Part shown: one piece after another, positions 1 to 5,656 of the stretch
Numbering within the stretch: position 1 is the stretch's first letter
How the letters are laid out: every line of letters starts with the position of its first letter
Virus record (IMG/VR): IMGVR_UViG_3300012350_000066
Location: 1-20,719 of that record
DNA: 20,719 nucleotides
Direction: 5' to 3' (one strand)
Source: a virus
The notes under the pieces: model-generated
Database searches by the model: none
Told to the model about the DNA's origin: nothing
Seen by the model: only the letters and a program-made list of their open reading frames with translations
Made by a program: the position numbers and the translations under genes

Positions 1-204
1 GACCCGCGCCGAGACCCGCGTCGCGACCTACGCCGAGACCGGCGCCGCGATCTACGCCGCGACCCGCGCCGCGACCTACGCCGAGACCCGCGCCGAGACC
101 GGCGCCGCGATCTACGCCGCGACCCGCGCCGCGACCGACGACGCGACCTACGCCGAGACCCGCGTCGCGACCCGCGCCGCGACCGACGCCGAGACCCGCG
201 ACGC
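1..204 (+). repeat. Seventeen tandem 12-bp units coding a T-x-A-(A/E) tetrapeptide array
   Basis: From base 1 the sequence divides exactly into 17 units of 12 bp with consensus gacc(c/t)(g/a)cgccg(a/c). Units 3-6 and 7-11 show a higher-order pattern of about 48-60 bp (for example the pair gaccggcgccgc, gatctacgccgc recurs at 37-60 and 97-120). The unit is a multiple of three and has no stop in any frame, but only frame 2 continues into the conserved domain. It probably begins before the window. It is a coding repeat, not a CRISPR. Confidence 0.95.
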
Positions 205-859
205 CACAACACGCTTCCTTCTAGGCTGCTGCGCCGGTTGGGACAACTTGCGCAATGGGGGCAATCAGTGGAGCGGTTGGGTCTGCTTTCTGAGTTTCTT
301 CCGCCACATCGCGCAACTGCCGATCGATTACTCGAAATGGGACCACTACGAGGTCGCCGCGATCGCGGGGCCGCGATACATGACGCCGGACTTCTGCATA
401 GTTTCGGAACCTCCGCTGGTGCTCCGCGTAGATGATCGCAATCTGCCGCACTGCGAAGATGGTCCATCGCACCGCTGGGCAGACGGCATCGAGTTGTACT
501 ATTGGCACGGCGTCAAAGTGCCTAGGCGCTGGGTCCTGGAGCGTAAGACGGTGCCCGTTGTTGAGATTCTAGCCGAGCAAAATGCCGACATTAGAACCGC
601 CGGGCTGCAGATGGTAGGATGGCCCAGGATACTCGCAGAGATGACCGCCAAGGCGGTCGATGTCGACGACCCGGAGATAGGAACGCTCTACAGCGTGGAT
701 TTGCCCAACGAACCAGGGCAACGGATTCTCATGGCTCGGTGCGGTACGGGGCGGGACGTCGCTCTGCGTGTGCCTCCCACGATGAAAACGGCGCTAGAGG
801 CAAACGCGTGGACGTGGGGATTGTCGCCAGAGGAGTACAAGCCGGAGGTGCGCACATGA
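2..859 (+). CDS. DUF6745 family protein with N-terminal tetrapeptide repeats (5' end outside window)
   Basis: The frame is open from the window edge to a TGA at 857-859, so the start lies to the left. The first 68 or so visible residues are tetrapeptides of the form T-x-A-(A/E), coded by 12-bp repeats and probably helical. Then comes a compact domain with features I recall from DUF6745: a Trp-rich opening (NQWSGWVCFLSFF), the strip LHRDD/LHCEDGP-like as NLPHCEDGPSHRWADG, WHGVKVP, the helix VEILAEQNADIRTAGLQMVGW, and a C-terminal WTWGLSPEEY. The function of this family is unknown to me; members occur in phages and in high-GC bacteria, often with short N-terminal repeats. Here it is directly coupled (ATGA) to a RecT-like gene, which suggests an early or DNA-metabolism role, but that is inference. 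Family call fairly sure, role unknown. Confidence 0.8.
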   Translation, partial: TRAETRVATYAETGAAIYAATRAATYAETRAETGAAIYAATRAATDDATYAETRVATRAATDAETRDATTRFLLGCCAGWDNLRNGGNQWSGWVCFLSFFRHIAQLPIDYSKWDHYEVAAIAGPRYMTPDFCIVSEPPLVLRVDDRNLPHCEDGPSHRWADGIELYYWHGVKVPRRWVLERKTVPVVEILAEQNADIRTAGLQMVGWPRILAEMTAKAVDVDDPEIGTLYSVDLPNEPGQRILMARCGTGRDVALRVPPTMKTALEANAWTWGLSPEEYKPEVRT

Positions 860-1710
860 GTGAGAACGGATCCACAGCGATGGTGAAGCGTATCGGTGAC
901 CCCGCGCCACCGATGATCGACCCGCGCACAGCGGTGGCGGCCAGGAATTTGGACGACGTGCATCGCATGGCTATGGCCGTCGCCAAAAGCGGCCTCTACG
1001 GTGTGCAGTCGGTCGAAGAAGCAGAGATTCGGATGATCACTGGCATGGAGCTCGGCCTATCGATGCTCCAGTCCATCCGCGGCGTATATGTCATTAATAC
1101 TGGCGGCAGAAAGCTGCCAGGTCTTTATGCCGACATGATGGCTGGCGTTTGCAAGAGCCATCCGGAAACGTGCGAATACTTTCGCCTCGTCGACTCGACG
1201 CCGCTAAAGGCCATCTACGCGACCAAACGGGTCGGCGAGCCGAGCGAGACGGTGATGTCTTTTACGATGGACGATGCCCAGGCCGCCGGGCTGGTCAATA
1301 AGGACCCGTGGAAGAGCTACCCGGCCGCCATGCTGCGAGCACGCGCGAGCGCCGCGCTGGCCCGCGCCGTGTACCCCGATCTCCTAAACGGTCTCTATTG
1401 CACCGAAGAACTGCAGGACATGCGCAATGCGCCGCCTATGCCTATGCCAATCAGGACAGAGCTACTAACGGCGGACGGGGAAATCGTGCAATCATCGCCC
1501 GAGCTGGACGAGCAGCTGCACGCGTCGCTCGAGCAAGCGCAAAAAAAGCTATTTGATGGGCTGATGGTCGATCTGCTCGATGCGAGGTCGCCCGACATGC
1601 TCGACAAGGCGATGGCGGCTGTCGGTGCCGGCAAAGACAAGCTTTCGTCCGATCAGCTCACACAGCTGCGGGTGTGCGCGAAGGAGATGAAAGCACAGGT
1701 GTCCGGGTGA
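856..1710 (+). CDS. RecT-like phage recombinase / single-strand annealing protein
   Basis: The 284-residue protein starts at ATG 856, overlaps the upstream stop as ATGA, and has GGAGG at 844-848. This start is chosen over any earlier in-frame codon because of the ribosome site and overlap. Residues 60-110 (ITGMELGLSMLQSIRGVYVI ... LYADMMAGV ... CEYFRLVDS) and 150-185 (DPWKSYPAAMLRARA, ALARAVYPDLLNGLY) match a widespread phage family usually placed with RecT-like ssDNA-annealing proteins. Such proteins anneal complementary strands during phage recombination and replication. The next gene is a PD-(D/E)XK nuclease, the expected exonuclease partner. The C-terminal third (about 200-284) is charged and helical and not diagnostic. 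The annealing role is inferred from family and context; the exact superfamily (RecT, Erf or relative) is uncertain. Confidence 0.65.
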   Translation: MSENGSTAMVKRIGDPAPPMIDPRTAVAARNLDDVHRMAMAVAKSGLYGVQSVEEAEIRMITGMELGLSMLQSIRGVYVINTGGRKLPGLYADMMAGVCKSHPETCEYFRLVDSTPLKAIYATKRVGEPSETVMSFTMDDAQAAGLVNKDPWKSYPAAMLRARASAALARAVYPDLLNGLYCTEELQDMRNAPPMPMPIRTELLTADGEIVQSSPELDEQLHASLEQAQKKLFDGLMVDLLDARSPDMLDKAMAAVGAGKDKLSSDQLTQLRVCAKEMKAQVSG

Positions 1711-2372
1711 GATTCTCGCCAACCAGAATGTTCGTCGCTGAGGCTGGCTGCCTCTATCCATTTCGCCGAGATGTGCGTCCCCCTCCCGAGCGAGAAAATG
1801 CGAAGATGCGCCGCGGAAAAGATCTACACGTGGCAATCGAAAGGGCGCTGCTATCCCAGCCGGCAGTTGGCGATCGGCCGGAAGTCCTGCATGCATATCG
1901 CTGGGCCACCGAGCGATGGTCAGTGCTGCATTGCGAAACTCCGATCGGCATCGATCCGACCAACGGCACCGCTCGTCAGTACGATACCAAAGATGATATC
2001 CCAGACGATCACGTTGCGGTGGTCGTCGATGTGCACAGCCGCGAGGCGGCAGCCGTCTACGATTGGAAGACAGGTTCGCAATTCTCCAGCTTTTCCTATG
2101 CACCACAGGTCAAGCTCAATGGATATGCAGTCGCAGCGCTGCTCGGGGTGGAAGACGTGGAGAGCGGACTAGCCTACGTGAGCGCTCATGGCATCACGGC
2201 AAAGAGCTGGCTGCTGGACGCATTCGATCTGGCGCGCCAACGCCAACAGCTGCGCCTATGGGCAGCGCAAGCGCCAACGGCCGAGCCCACCCCTTGCGCT
2301 GCATGCAAATGGTGCCCGGCGCGGGCAATTTGCCCCGCGATGGTGGATAAGGAGGCAAAATGGACCGCGTAA
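1707..2372 (+). CDS. Cas4/RecB-like PD-(D/E)XK nuclease with cysteine cluster
   Basis: I take the GTG at 1707 as start because it overlaps the upstream TGA as GTGA and gives MRFSPTRMF, typical of the family N-terminus; an in-frame GTG at 1674 would lie deep inside the previous gene. Of 221 residues, visible motifs are RRGKDLHVAIE (His41, the conserved RGxxxHxxxE helix), VVVDVH (Asp108) and YDWKTG (Asp119, Lys121), which form the PD-(D/E)XK metal site. Q134 and Y140 follow in QVKLNGYA. Cys15 near the N-terminus plus Cys200, Cys203 and Cys209 near the C-terminus have the spacing of the Fe-S staple in Cas4/AddB nucleases; Cys197 is extra. Likely a DNA exonuclease that resects ends for the neighbouring annealing protein. 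It is not a CRISPR component: no cas genes or array are present. Confidence 0.8.
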   Translation: MRFSPTRMFVAEAGCLYPFRRDVRPPPERENAKMRRGKDLHVAIERALLSQPAVGDRPEVLHAYRWATERWSVLHCETPIGIDPTNGTARQYDTKDDIPDDHVAVVVDVHSREAAAVYDWKTGSQFSSFSYAPQVKLNGYAVAALLGVEDVESGLAYVSAHGITAKSWLLDAFDLARQRQQLRLWAAQAPTAEPTPCAACKWCPARAICPAMVDKEAKWTA

Positions 2373-2521
2373 ACGCGCGAGTTCTTTTCGTGATTCGCCC
2401 TGGTCAATCAATCGGTTCCTGGACCGGCTTTATCGTGCGCCAGCGCGCCTGGCCGGCGCTATGGCAAGCCATCTGGATGGATCTTCGCCGCATGATTCGG
2501 CGCTGGACTAATCGTGATTGA
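2360..2521 (+). CDS. Hypothetical small protein (53 aa)
   Basis: A short frame starts at ATG 2360, 13 bp inside the end of the nuclease gene, behind a strong AAGGAGG at 2349-2355 (spacing only 4-5 nt), and ends at TGA 2519-2521. The product is basic and rich in Trp and Arg (SWTGFIVRQRAWPALWQ, then RRMIRRW), with an amphipathic rather than membrane-like profile. I do not recognise a family. It is the last protein gene of the + strand operon; the promoter of the candidate small RNA follows 17 bp later. The ribosome site is the main support. Confidence 0.5.
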   Translation: MDRVNARVLFVIRPGQSIGSWTGFIVRQRAWPALWQAIWMDLRRMIRRWTNRD

Positions 2522-2538
2522 CCACGTGCGAATTATGC

Positions 2539-2567
2539 TTGACTGTTTGCAATGGGCGCGCTATACA
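2539..2567 (+). promoter_or_regulatory. Sigma70-like promoter for a candidate small RNA
   Basis: TTGACT (2539-2544) and TATACA (2562-2567) are separated by exactly 17 bp, with an A/T-rich patch (aattatgc) just upstream. This stands out in G+C-rich DNA. Transcription would start near 2573-2577. No start codon with a ribosome site follows, and a strong terminator lies about 115 bp downstream. Confidence 0.6.
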
Positions 2568-2570
2568 TAA

Positions 2571-2590
2571 TCTGTCAGCGCCAAGACAGA
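2571..2590. promoter_or_regulatory. Dyad at the predicted transcription start (possible operator or 5' hairpin)
   Basis: TCTGTC (2571-2576) and GACAGA (2585-2590) are perfect inverted repeats separated by 8 bp. The dyad covers the region just after the -10 box, so it could bind a repressor. Alternatively, the inner part could form a short 5' hairpin in the RNA. The two readings cannot be separated from sequence alone. Confidence 0.35.
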
Positions 2591-2709
2591 AACGAGGCGG
2601 AGCGGACAGGGCGGCTCGAGACAGCCCAACGGAGTGCGGCCGGAAATGCGCAGGGTGGAAAAGGGCAGCCGTGAATGTCCTAGCGAGCCGGGGCGATACC
2701 CCGGCTTTT
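2574..2709 (+). ncRNA. Candidate phage small RNA (about 135 nt)
   Basis: The stretch lies between a well-formed promoter and an intrinsic terminator and has no credible coding frame: the only long frame begins with TTG upstream of the promoter, lacks a ribosome site and runs through the terminator hairpin. Visible pairings are GGACA (2604-2608) with TGTCC (2676-2680), GGGC (2609-2612) with GCCC (2624-2627), TGCG (2635-2638) with CGCA (2649-2652), and the terminator stem. Five GGA trinucleotides lie between 2599 and 2659. I recognise no known RNA family. Its 3' end is antisense to the end of the zinc-ribbon gene on the other strand. Start coordinate is an estimate from the -10 box. Confidence 0.45.
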
Positions 2710-2928
2710 CTCTATCTCATCGGCCTGTGATGCGCTAACAAATCCGTCGCCATGACACGTCGCGCATCTGGTTAGCGCATAGAGGCCCCCGCCGTCCTCT
2801 CCGTACGAGATACCGTCAATGGGCTCCACACCACACATGCCAGACCCGAGACATTGCGGACAGCGCACGGGGTGCTGCTTGCCGGTCGGCAGTTCATCCT
2901 CGGGAAATAGGCCATGAATGCCAGTCAT
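2680..2928 (-). CDS. Small DnaJ-like zinc-ribbon protein (82 aa)
   Basis: The start ATG (2928-2926) overlaps the lysozyme stop as ATGA. Two half-sites, CPQCLGSG (with a further Cys three residues on) and CATCHGDG, are separated by about 30 residues; CxxCxGxG is the metal-binding unit of the DnaJ central domain, so a structural zinc is likely. No J-domain is present. It is the last gene of the late operon, after the lysozyme. Its role is unknown; small Cys-rich proteins of this type are common at the ends of phage operons. The 3' end overlaps the opposing terminator. Confidence 0.65.
   Translation of the reverse strand: MTGIHGLFPEDELPTGKQHPVRCPQCLGSGMCGVEPIDGISYGEDGGGLYALTRCATCHGDGFVSASQADEIEKSRGIAPAR
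2686..2710 (+). terminator. Intrinsic (Rho-independent) terminator
   Basis: Perfect 8-bp stem AGCCGGGG (2686-2693) / CCCCGGCT (2699-2706), 5-nt loop CGATA, followed by a U-rich tail (TTTCTCT). The tail is on the + strand only, so it ends rightward transcripts: the small RNA and any readthrough from the recombination operon. It lies inside the last codons of the oppositely oriented zinc-ribbon gene. No matching terminator for the leftward late operon was found. Confidence 0.85.
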
Positions 2929-3440
2929 GCGTCCGCATCGGGAGGATCTGCGCAGTGCTCCATGAGCTCTGCGAGCTGCTCACATCGGCCAGGGGTCTGC
3001 TTATGCCAGGCGGAATCCCGCATCTCCGCCGCCGCGCGCCCGAAATCGCCCATGCGAATCGCGGTCAGCATGTGGACAAAGCATCTGACCCCACCATCGC
3101 CCAACTGAAAGCACATGTCTGCCAAGACGAGCCTGGCATCGTCTGGTAACGATGCCCAGGTCTCTCGCCCCACAACATCGCCCGCATCGGTCAGCGCAGA
3201 GCCGGCGGTGTACTCGAGCAGCTTCTCGGCTTGCTCGAGAGTAATGGCCTGCGCGCCGGCCGCGATGGTCTCCGCCTGTGTCAGAGAGAGACCCAGGAGC
3301 GCCCGCATCGTCTCCACGGCATGGCCCTCGAGCAGGTACCCATAGCCAATGGTGGCGTGGCCCAGAGAATCGAGATAGCGAAAGGACCGCATGCCTTCCT
3401 CTCCGCGGAGACGGGCCATGAGCCGTTCAACCGCATTCAT
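2925..3440 (-). CDS. T4-type lysozyme (GH24 endolysin)
   Basis: The 171-residue protein aligns by eye along its length with T4 lysozyme. Glu15 (in RGEEGMR), Asp24 (RYLDSLG) and Thr30 (HATIGYG) match the catalytic E11, D20 and T26 with identical spacing, and the IGYGYLL, ITLEQAEKLL, MCFQLGDGGV and WHKQTPGR stretches match the conserved core. It cleaves the MurNAc-GlcNAc bond of peptidoglycan at the end of infection. There is no signal peptide or SAR segment, so release should need a holin. ATGA overlaps at both ends place it in a coupled lysis cassette. The length matches the family. Confidence 0.93.
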   Translation of the reverse strand: MNAVERLMARLRGEEGMRSFRYLDSLGHATIGYGYLLEGHAVETMRALLGLSLTQAETIAAGAQAITLEQAEKLLEYTAGSALTDAGDVVGRETWASLPDDARLVLADMCFQLGDGGVRCFVHMLTAIRMGDFGRAAAEMRDSAWHKQTPGRCEQLAELMEHCADPPDADA

Positions 3441-3691
3441 CGAGTAAACTCGTCCGCAATGCTCTGCGCGCGCGCTTGCGCGTCGGCGAGGATCGTAGCA
3501 ATGGCCGCCTTGCGGGCATCATCGTCTACGGCCAAGTCACGGGCCACCTTGACGAGCGCCGCAGTAGCCTCGGAATATGGCGTGGGCAATGTCGGCGCCA
3601 ACACATCGACGACCTTGTAGACATATTCGGCCGCCTCGCTGCCCGCGACCATTTCCAGAATGGCGATCAAATCATTCAGCGCTTGCGGCAT
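3437..3691 (-). CDS. Hypothetical small helical protein of the lysis cassette (84 aa)
   Basis: The start ATG at 3691 is chosen because AAGGAGG lies 5 nt upstream on the minus strand; the frame is open further upstream, but that part is antisense to nothing conserved and overlaps the next gene. The product is mostly alpha-helical by composition (MPQALNDLIAILEMVAGSE at the start, Ala-rich helix ARKAAIATILADAQARAQ near the end), acidic overall, and without a signal peptide or clear membrane segment. It overlaps the preceding gene by 20 bp and the lysozyme by ATGA. I do not recognise a family; position alone suggests a lysis or late accessory role. Confidence 0.75.
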   Translation of the reverse strand: MPQALNDLIAILEMVAGSEAAEYVYKVVDVLAPTLPTPYSEATAALVKVARDLAVDDDARKAAIATILADAQARAQSIADEFTR

Positions 3692-4151
3692 CGGAGCCTC
3701 CTTTGCAGTGGATGTTGATGGTGCACTTGGGAGCGGAGAGCTGGGCCTTGATTCGAGCTTCCTCGCATGACAGGCCAGCATCCAGACTATCATCGAGACT
3801 CTGTACGAGCCGATCGCAATCGGCCCTGACCTCCGCGGCCGCCAGAGGAACACTCGAGCAGGCGCCAAGAAAGAGCGCCACCCCGACGATGGGCGCCACT
3901 GGAGGCTTGCTCTTGCTCGTCGGCGTTTCCGCGGGTGTCGGGATATTGCGCAGTGTCGGCGGCGCCGGGTTATCGGGAGGAACGTTTGCCAAGTGCTTTA
4001 CCATACCGACGAGATCTGGCATCACCTTCAGGATTGCGCCGCCCACACGTGACTGGTCGTATCCGGCCGCGTGAATGAGCGATGCGACGACGCTGCCGGC
4101 GCTCACGATGACTCCCACCCATTGCTCAATTTGTTCCGCTGATAGACTCAT
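3672..4151 (-). CDS. Membrane protein with internal lipobox-like segment (holin or spanin candidate)
   Basis: The 159-residue protein has a hydrophobic segment at about 12-30 (VGVIVSAGSVVASLIHAAG), an amphipathic stretch, a Pro/Thr-rich linker at about 57-85, a second hydrophobic segment at 86-97 ending in a lipobox-like LFLGAC (Cys98) followed by SS, and a C-terminal part with four more Cys (112, 129, 143, 149). The segment after the linker looks like a small o-spanin-type lipoprotein, but no good start codon precedes it and it is fused to the N-terminal part. Gene position before the lysozyme fits a holin, antiholin or spanin. Start overlaps the upstream stop as ATGA. The function is inferred from topology and context only. 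Confidence 0.6.
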   Translation of the reverse strand: MSLSAEQIEQWVGVIVSAGSVVASLIHAAGYDQSRVGGAILKVMPDLVGMVKHLANVPPDNPAPPTLRNIPTPAETPTSKSKPPVAPIVGVALFLGACSSVPLAAAEVRADCDRLVQSLDDSLDAGLSCEEARIKAQLSAPKCTINIHCKGGSDAASAE

Positions 4152-4384
4152 GTTGCCTTTTCACCTTCCAATAGGGCCACTCGGTGTTCCAATAGAGTCA
4201 ACCGATGCGTGATTTCAATGCGTTCTTGATGCGTGGCCGTCACCTCGGCGGCCATCGCGCGGACGGCCAGCAGAATGTGGTCGAGCCGCTCAAAAATCAT
4301 GTCCTGCGAAGTCGCCAATTCGCCGAGTCGTTCCCCCATTTCGGCGAGCGATGAAGGAGCTTCTGATCGTTTCGGCGTGGTCAT
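4148..4384 (-). CDS. Small coiled-coil protein of the lysis cassette (78 aa)
   Basis: Both ends use ATGA overlaps. Heptad-like Leu/Ile spacing runs through most of the protein (LGELATSQDMIFERLDHILL, then ITHRLTLLEHRVALLEGEK), so a dimeric coiled coil is likely. No membrane segment is visible, unlike hemolysin XhlA-type proteins that have a C-terminal one. It may pair with the coiled-coil membrane protein encoded just upstream. I do not recognise a specific family. Confidence 0.7.
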   Translation of the reverse strand: MTTPKRSEAPSSLAEMGERLGELATSQDMIFERLDHILLAVRAMAAEVTATHQERIEITHRLTLLEHRVALLEGEKAT

Positions 4385-4689
4385 CGGCGTGGGCTACGCT
4401 CGGCCATTAATAGGTCGAGTTTGGTTTCTGTCTTGGCAAGTCGTTCGCTGACGACGGTCAGCCGCTCCGAGATTCCGCGAATGTCGGTTTGCAGCGTGCC
4501 GAGCTCCGCTCGTAGCTCGGCGGCGGAGAGCGTGATCTGATTTTTATCCGCATCGGCGCGCTCCACCTGCAGCAGCTGCGCAATGATACTGGTCGACGCA
4601 ATCAGGCACGTCCCCAGAATACCAAGGATGCCGTTTCTGCGTGCTCGCAGCTTGGAACGAATCAAATCGATTTCGCCGTCATCGCTCAT
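4381..4689 (-). CDS. Membrane-anchored coiled-coil protein (i-spanin-like candidate)
   Basis: The ATG at 4689 is chosen for its ATGA overlap with the upstream stop; the frame is open further upstream but becomes Arg/Cys-rich nonsense. The product has 102 residues: a charged N-terminus ending in RSKLRARR, one hydrophobic segment at about 20-41 (GILGILGTCLIASTSIIAQL), and a coiled coil from about 50 to 96 (LRAELGTLQTDIRGISERL and on). This N-in/C-out topology with a periplasmic coiled coil is that of i-spanins (Rz-like), which fuse inner and outer membranes in Gram-negative lysis. It could also be another membrane coiled-coil late protein. No clear ribosome site; coupling probably drives translation. 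Confidence 0.65.
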   Translation of the reverse strand: MSDDGEIDLIRSKLRARRNGILGILGTCLIASTSIIAQLLQVERADADKNQITLSAAELRAELGTLQTDIRGISERLTVVSERLAKTETKLDLLMAERSPRR

Positions 4690-4961
4690 GGGAACCAATC
4701 CGCGCCGAGCGGACCTCGGACGCCTGCCCCGATTGGGACCTGCCCCTCGGCTGCCAGGATTTCCGGCGATTCTTGCAGGGCCCATTGCAGTCCGGATGGG
4801 TGCGCAATCACGCCTGCGGCGTGCGTTGTGCTGCCCTGCGCGCCGGATACGTGGCGCCCCGCGCCTGCATCGACCCCCGCATGCGGATACCCAAGCTGCG
4901 AATCCATTGCCGTCTGCAGCGCTATCGCAGGCGCCTGCACAGCGAAGACAATCGCATTCAT
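4686..4961 (-). CDS. Hypothetical late protein (91 aa)
   Basis: Start and stop both overlap neighbours as ATGA, which is the main reason to accept it. The product begins MNAIVFAVQAPAIALQTAMD and is rich in Gly, Ala and His in the middle (AGAGRHVSGAQG, AAGVIAHPSG). There is no signal peptide, membrane segment or familiar motif. It lies between the LamG-like virion gene and the lysis cassette, so it could be a small structural or accessory protein. No family recognised. Confidence 0.7.
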   Translation of the reverse strand: MNAIVFAVQAPAIALQTAMDSQLGYPHAGVDAGAGRHVSGAQGSTTHAAGVIAHPSGLQWALQESPEILAAEGQVPIGAGVRGPLGADWFP

Positions 4962-5656
4962 GCGAGTAGCCCGAGACGCGCGCAGCCGGCTTTATGGATC
5001 CGAATCGCCACCGCATTGGGCAATAGGGTTGTGAAGAGCGCCCCGAAGAGCCAATCCATGTCGCTGCCTCCGGTGGCCGGCGACGCTCCTAGAAACACGG
5101 AACCCGTTGCGCCGGGCGCAGCCCACGACCCGAGTTGTGAGCTCATACTCTGTGCCACGCCGTTGACCATCCCAGTGACAATGCCGGATCCGCTTCCTCC
5201 AGAACCGATCGACCACATTTCGGGAACGGTCGTTGGCGTCGACCCCATAGCATGATCGGAGTTGCCGACAAATAACAAGTTACGCAGCCCGGTGGTCGTC
5301 TCCGCATTGAGCGAACTGCCGGCGCCCGCGCGAGCATTACCCATGATGCCATTATAGACGCCGGCCGCGATCGCTCGGACTCTGTGCGCCGACATATATG
5401 TGTGAGCGCCGGTGCCGATGAGGTCGATATTGGCGGCGAGTAAGGAATCAGCGTTAGCAAGCACAAACTGGACAGACGGCTGGCCGTTGTAGGTCGGTGC
5501 GCCAGTGTACAGTGGCTGATTGGCCGCGGTCGCCTGCAATAAGTCCACCGCCCCGGGCACTTGTGACGCCAGCGCAGAAACATCGGTCCCGTTGAGCGTA
5601 ACGCCAAGGGCCGCATCCCACATGGCCGCTAGGCCGTGCGCGGAGAAGCGTCGCAC
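4958..5656 (-). CDS. LamG/concanavalin-like phage virion protein, start uncertain
   Basis: The opening RRFSAHGLAAMWDAALGVTL followed by a Gln-Pro-Leu-Tyr strand and YNGQPSVQFVLANADSL resembles the start of LamG/ConA-like lectin domains in phage fibre proteins (pattern FSP-x-L-x-GL-x-LWLDA ... NG-x-P-x-x-x-F). The rest is Gly/Ser/Thr-rich beta sequence, and the likely role is a surface or receptor-binding accessory protein. The GTG at 5656 is the first in-frame start that keeps the conserved RRFS segment; ATG 5623 would begin inside the domain. Neither has a good ribosome site. A well-placed GAGGA and ATGATG at 5679 are in another frame (see findings), so the gene may carry a 1-base deletion or a sequence error. 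The stop overlaps the next gene as ATGA. Confidence 0.6.
   Translation of the reverse strand: MRRFSAHGLAAMWDAALGVTLNGTDVSALASQVPGAVDLLQATAANQPLYTGAPTYNGQPSVQFVLANADSLLAANIDLIGTGAHTYMSAHRVRAIAAGVYNGIMGNARAGAGSSLNAETTTGLRNLLFVGNSDHAMGSTPTTVPEMWSIGSGGSGSGIVTGMVNGVAQSMSSQLGSWAAPGATGSVFLGASPATGGSDMDWLFGALFTTLLPNAVAIRIHKAGCARLGLLA

Noticed and set aside
1-204. Tandem repeats as a CRISPR array or origin iterons
   Set aside because: Units are 12 bp with no spacers, stay in frame with the DUF6745 domain and encode a regular peptide, so a coding repeat explains them. An origin role cannot be excluded but has no support such as an A/T-rich element.
619-855. N-terminal extension of the RecT-like gene to ATG 619
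   Set aside because: It overlaps the conserved DUF6745 coding sequence in another frame; ATG 856 has GGAGG and an ATGA overlap.
1707-2372. Nuclease as a CRISPR Cas4
   Set aside because: Same fold and cysteine arrangement, but no cas1/cas2 or array nearby; adjacency to a RecT-like gene points to phage recombination.
2574-2709. RNase P RNA fragment (AGGGTGGAAAAGGG resembles a conserved P RNA string)
   Set aside because: The element is far too short and lacks the other universally conserved P RNA segments such as the GAGGAAAGTC block; the likeness is limited to about ten bases.
2518-2730. 70-codon + strand frame starting with TTG and containing several Cys
   Set aside because: No ribosome site; the start precedes the promoter and the frame runs through the terminator hairpin. 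The composition does not look protein-like.
4690-5016. Upstream extension of the i-spanin-like gene to 5016
   Set aside because: The extension is Arg/Cys/Gly-rich nonsense overlapping the coupled 4686-4961 gene; ATG 4689 has the ATGA junction used throughout the operon.
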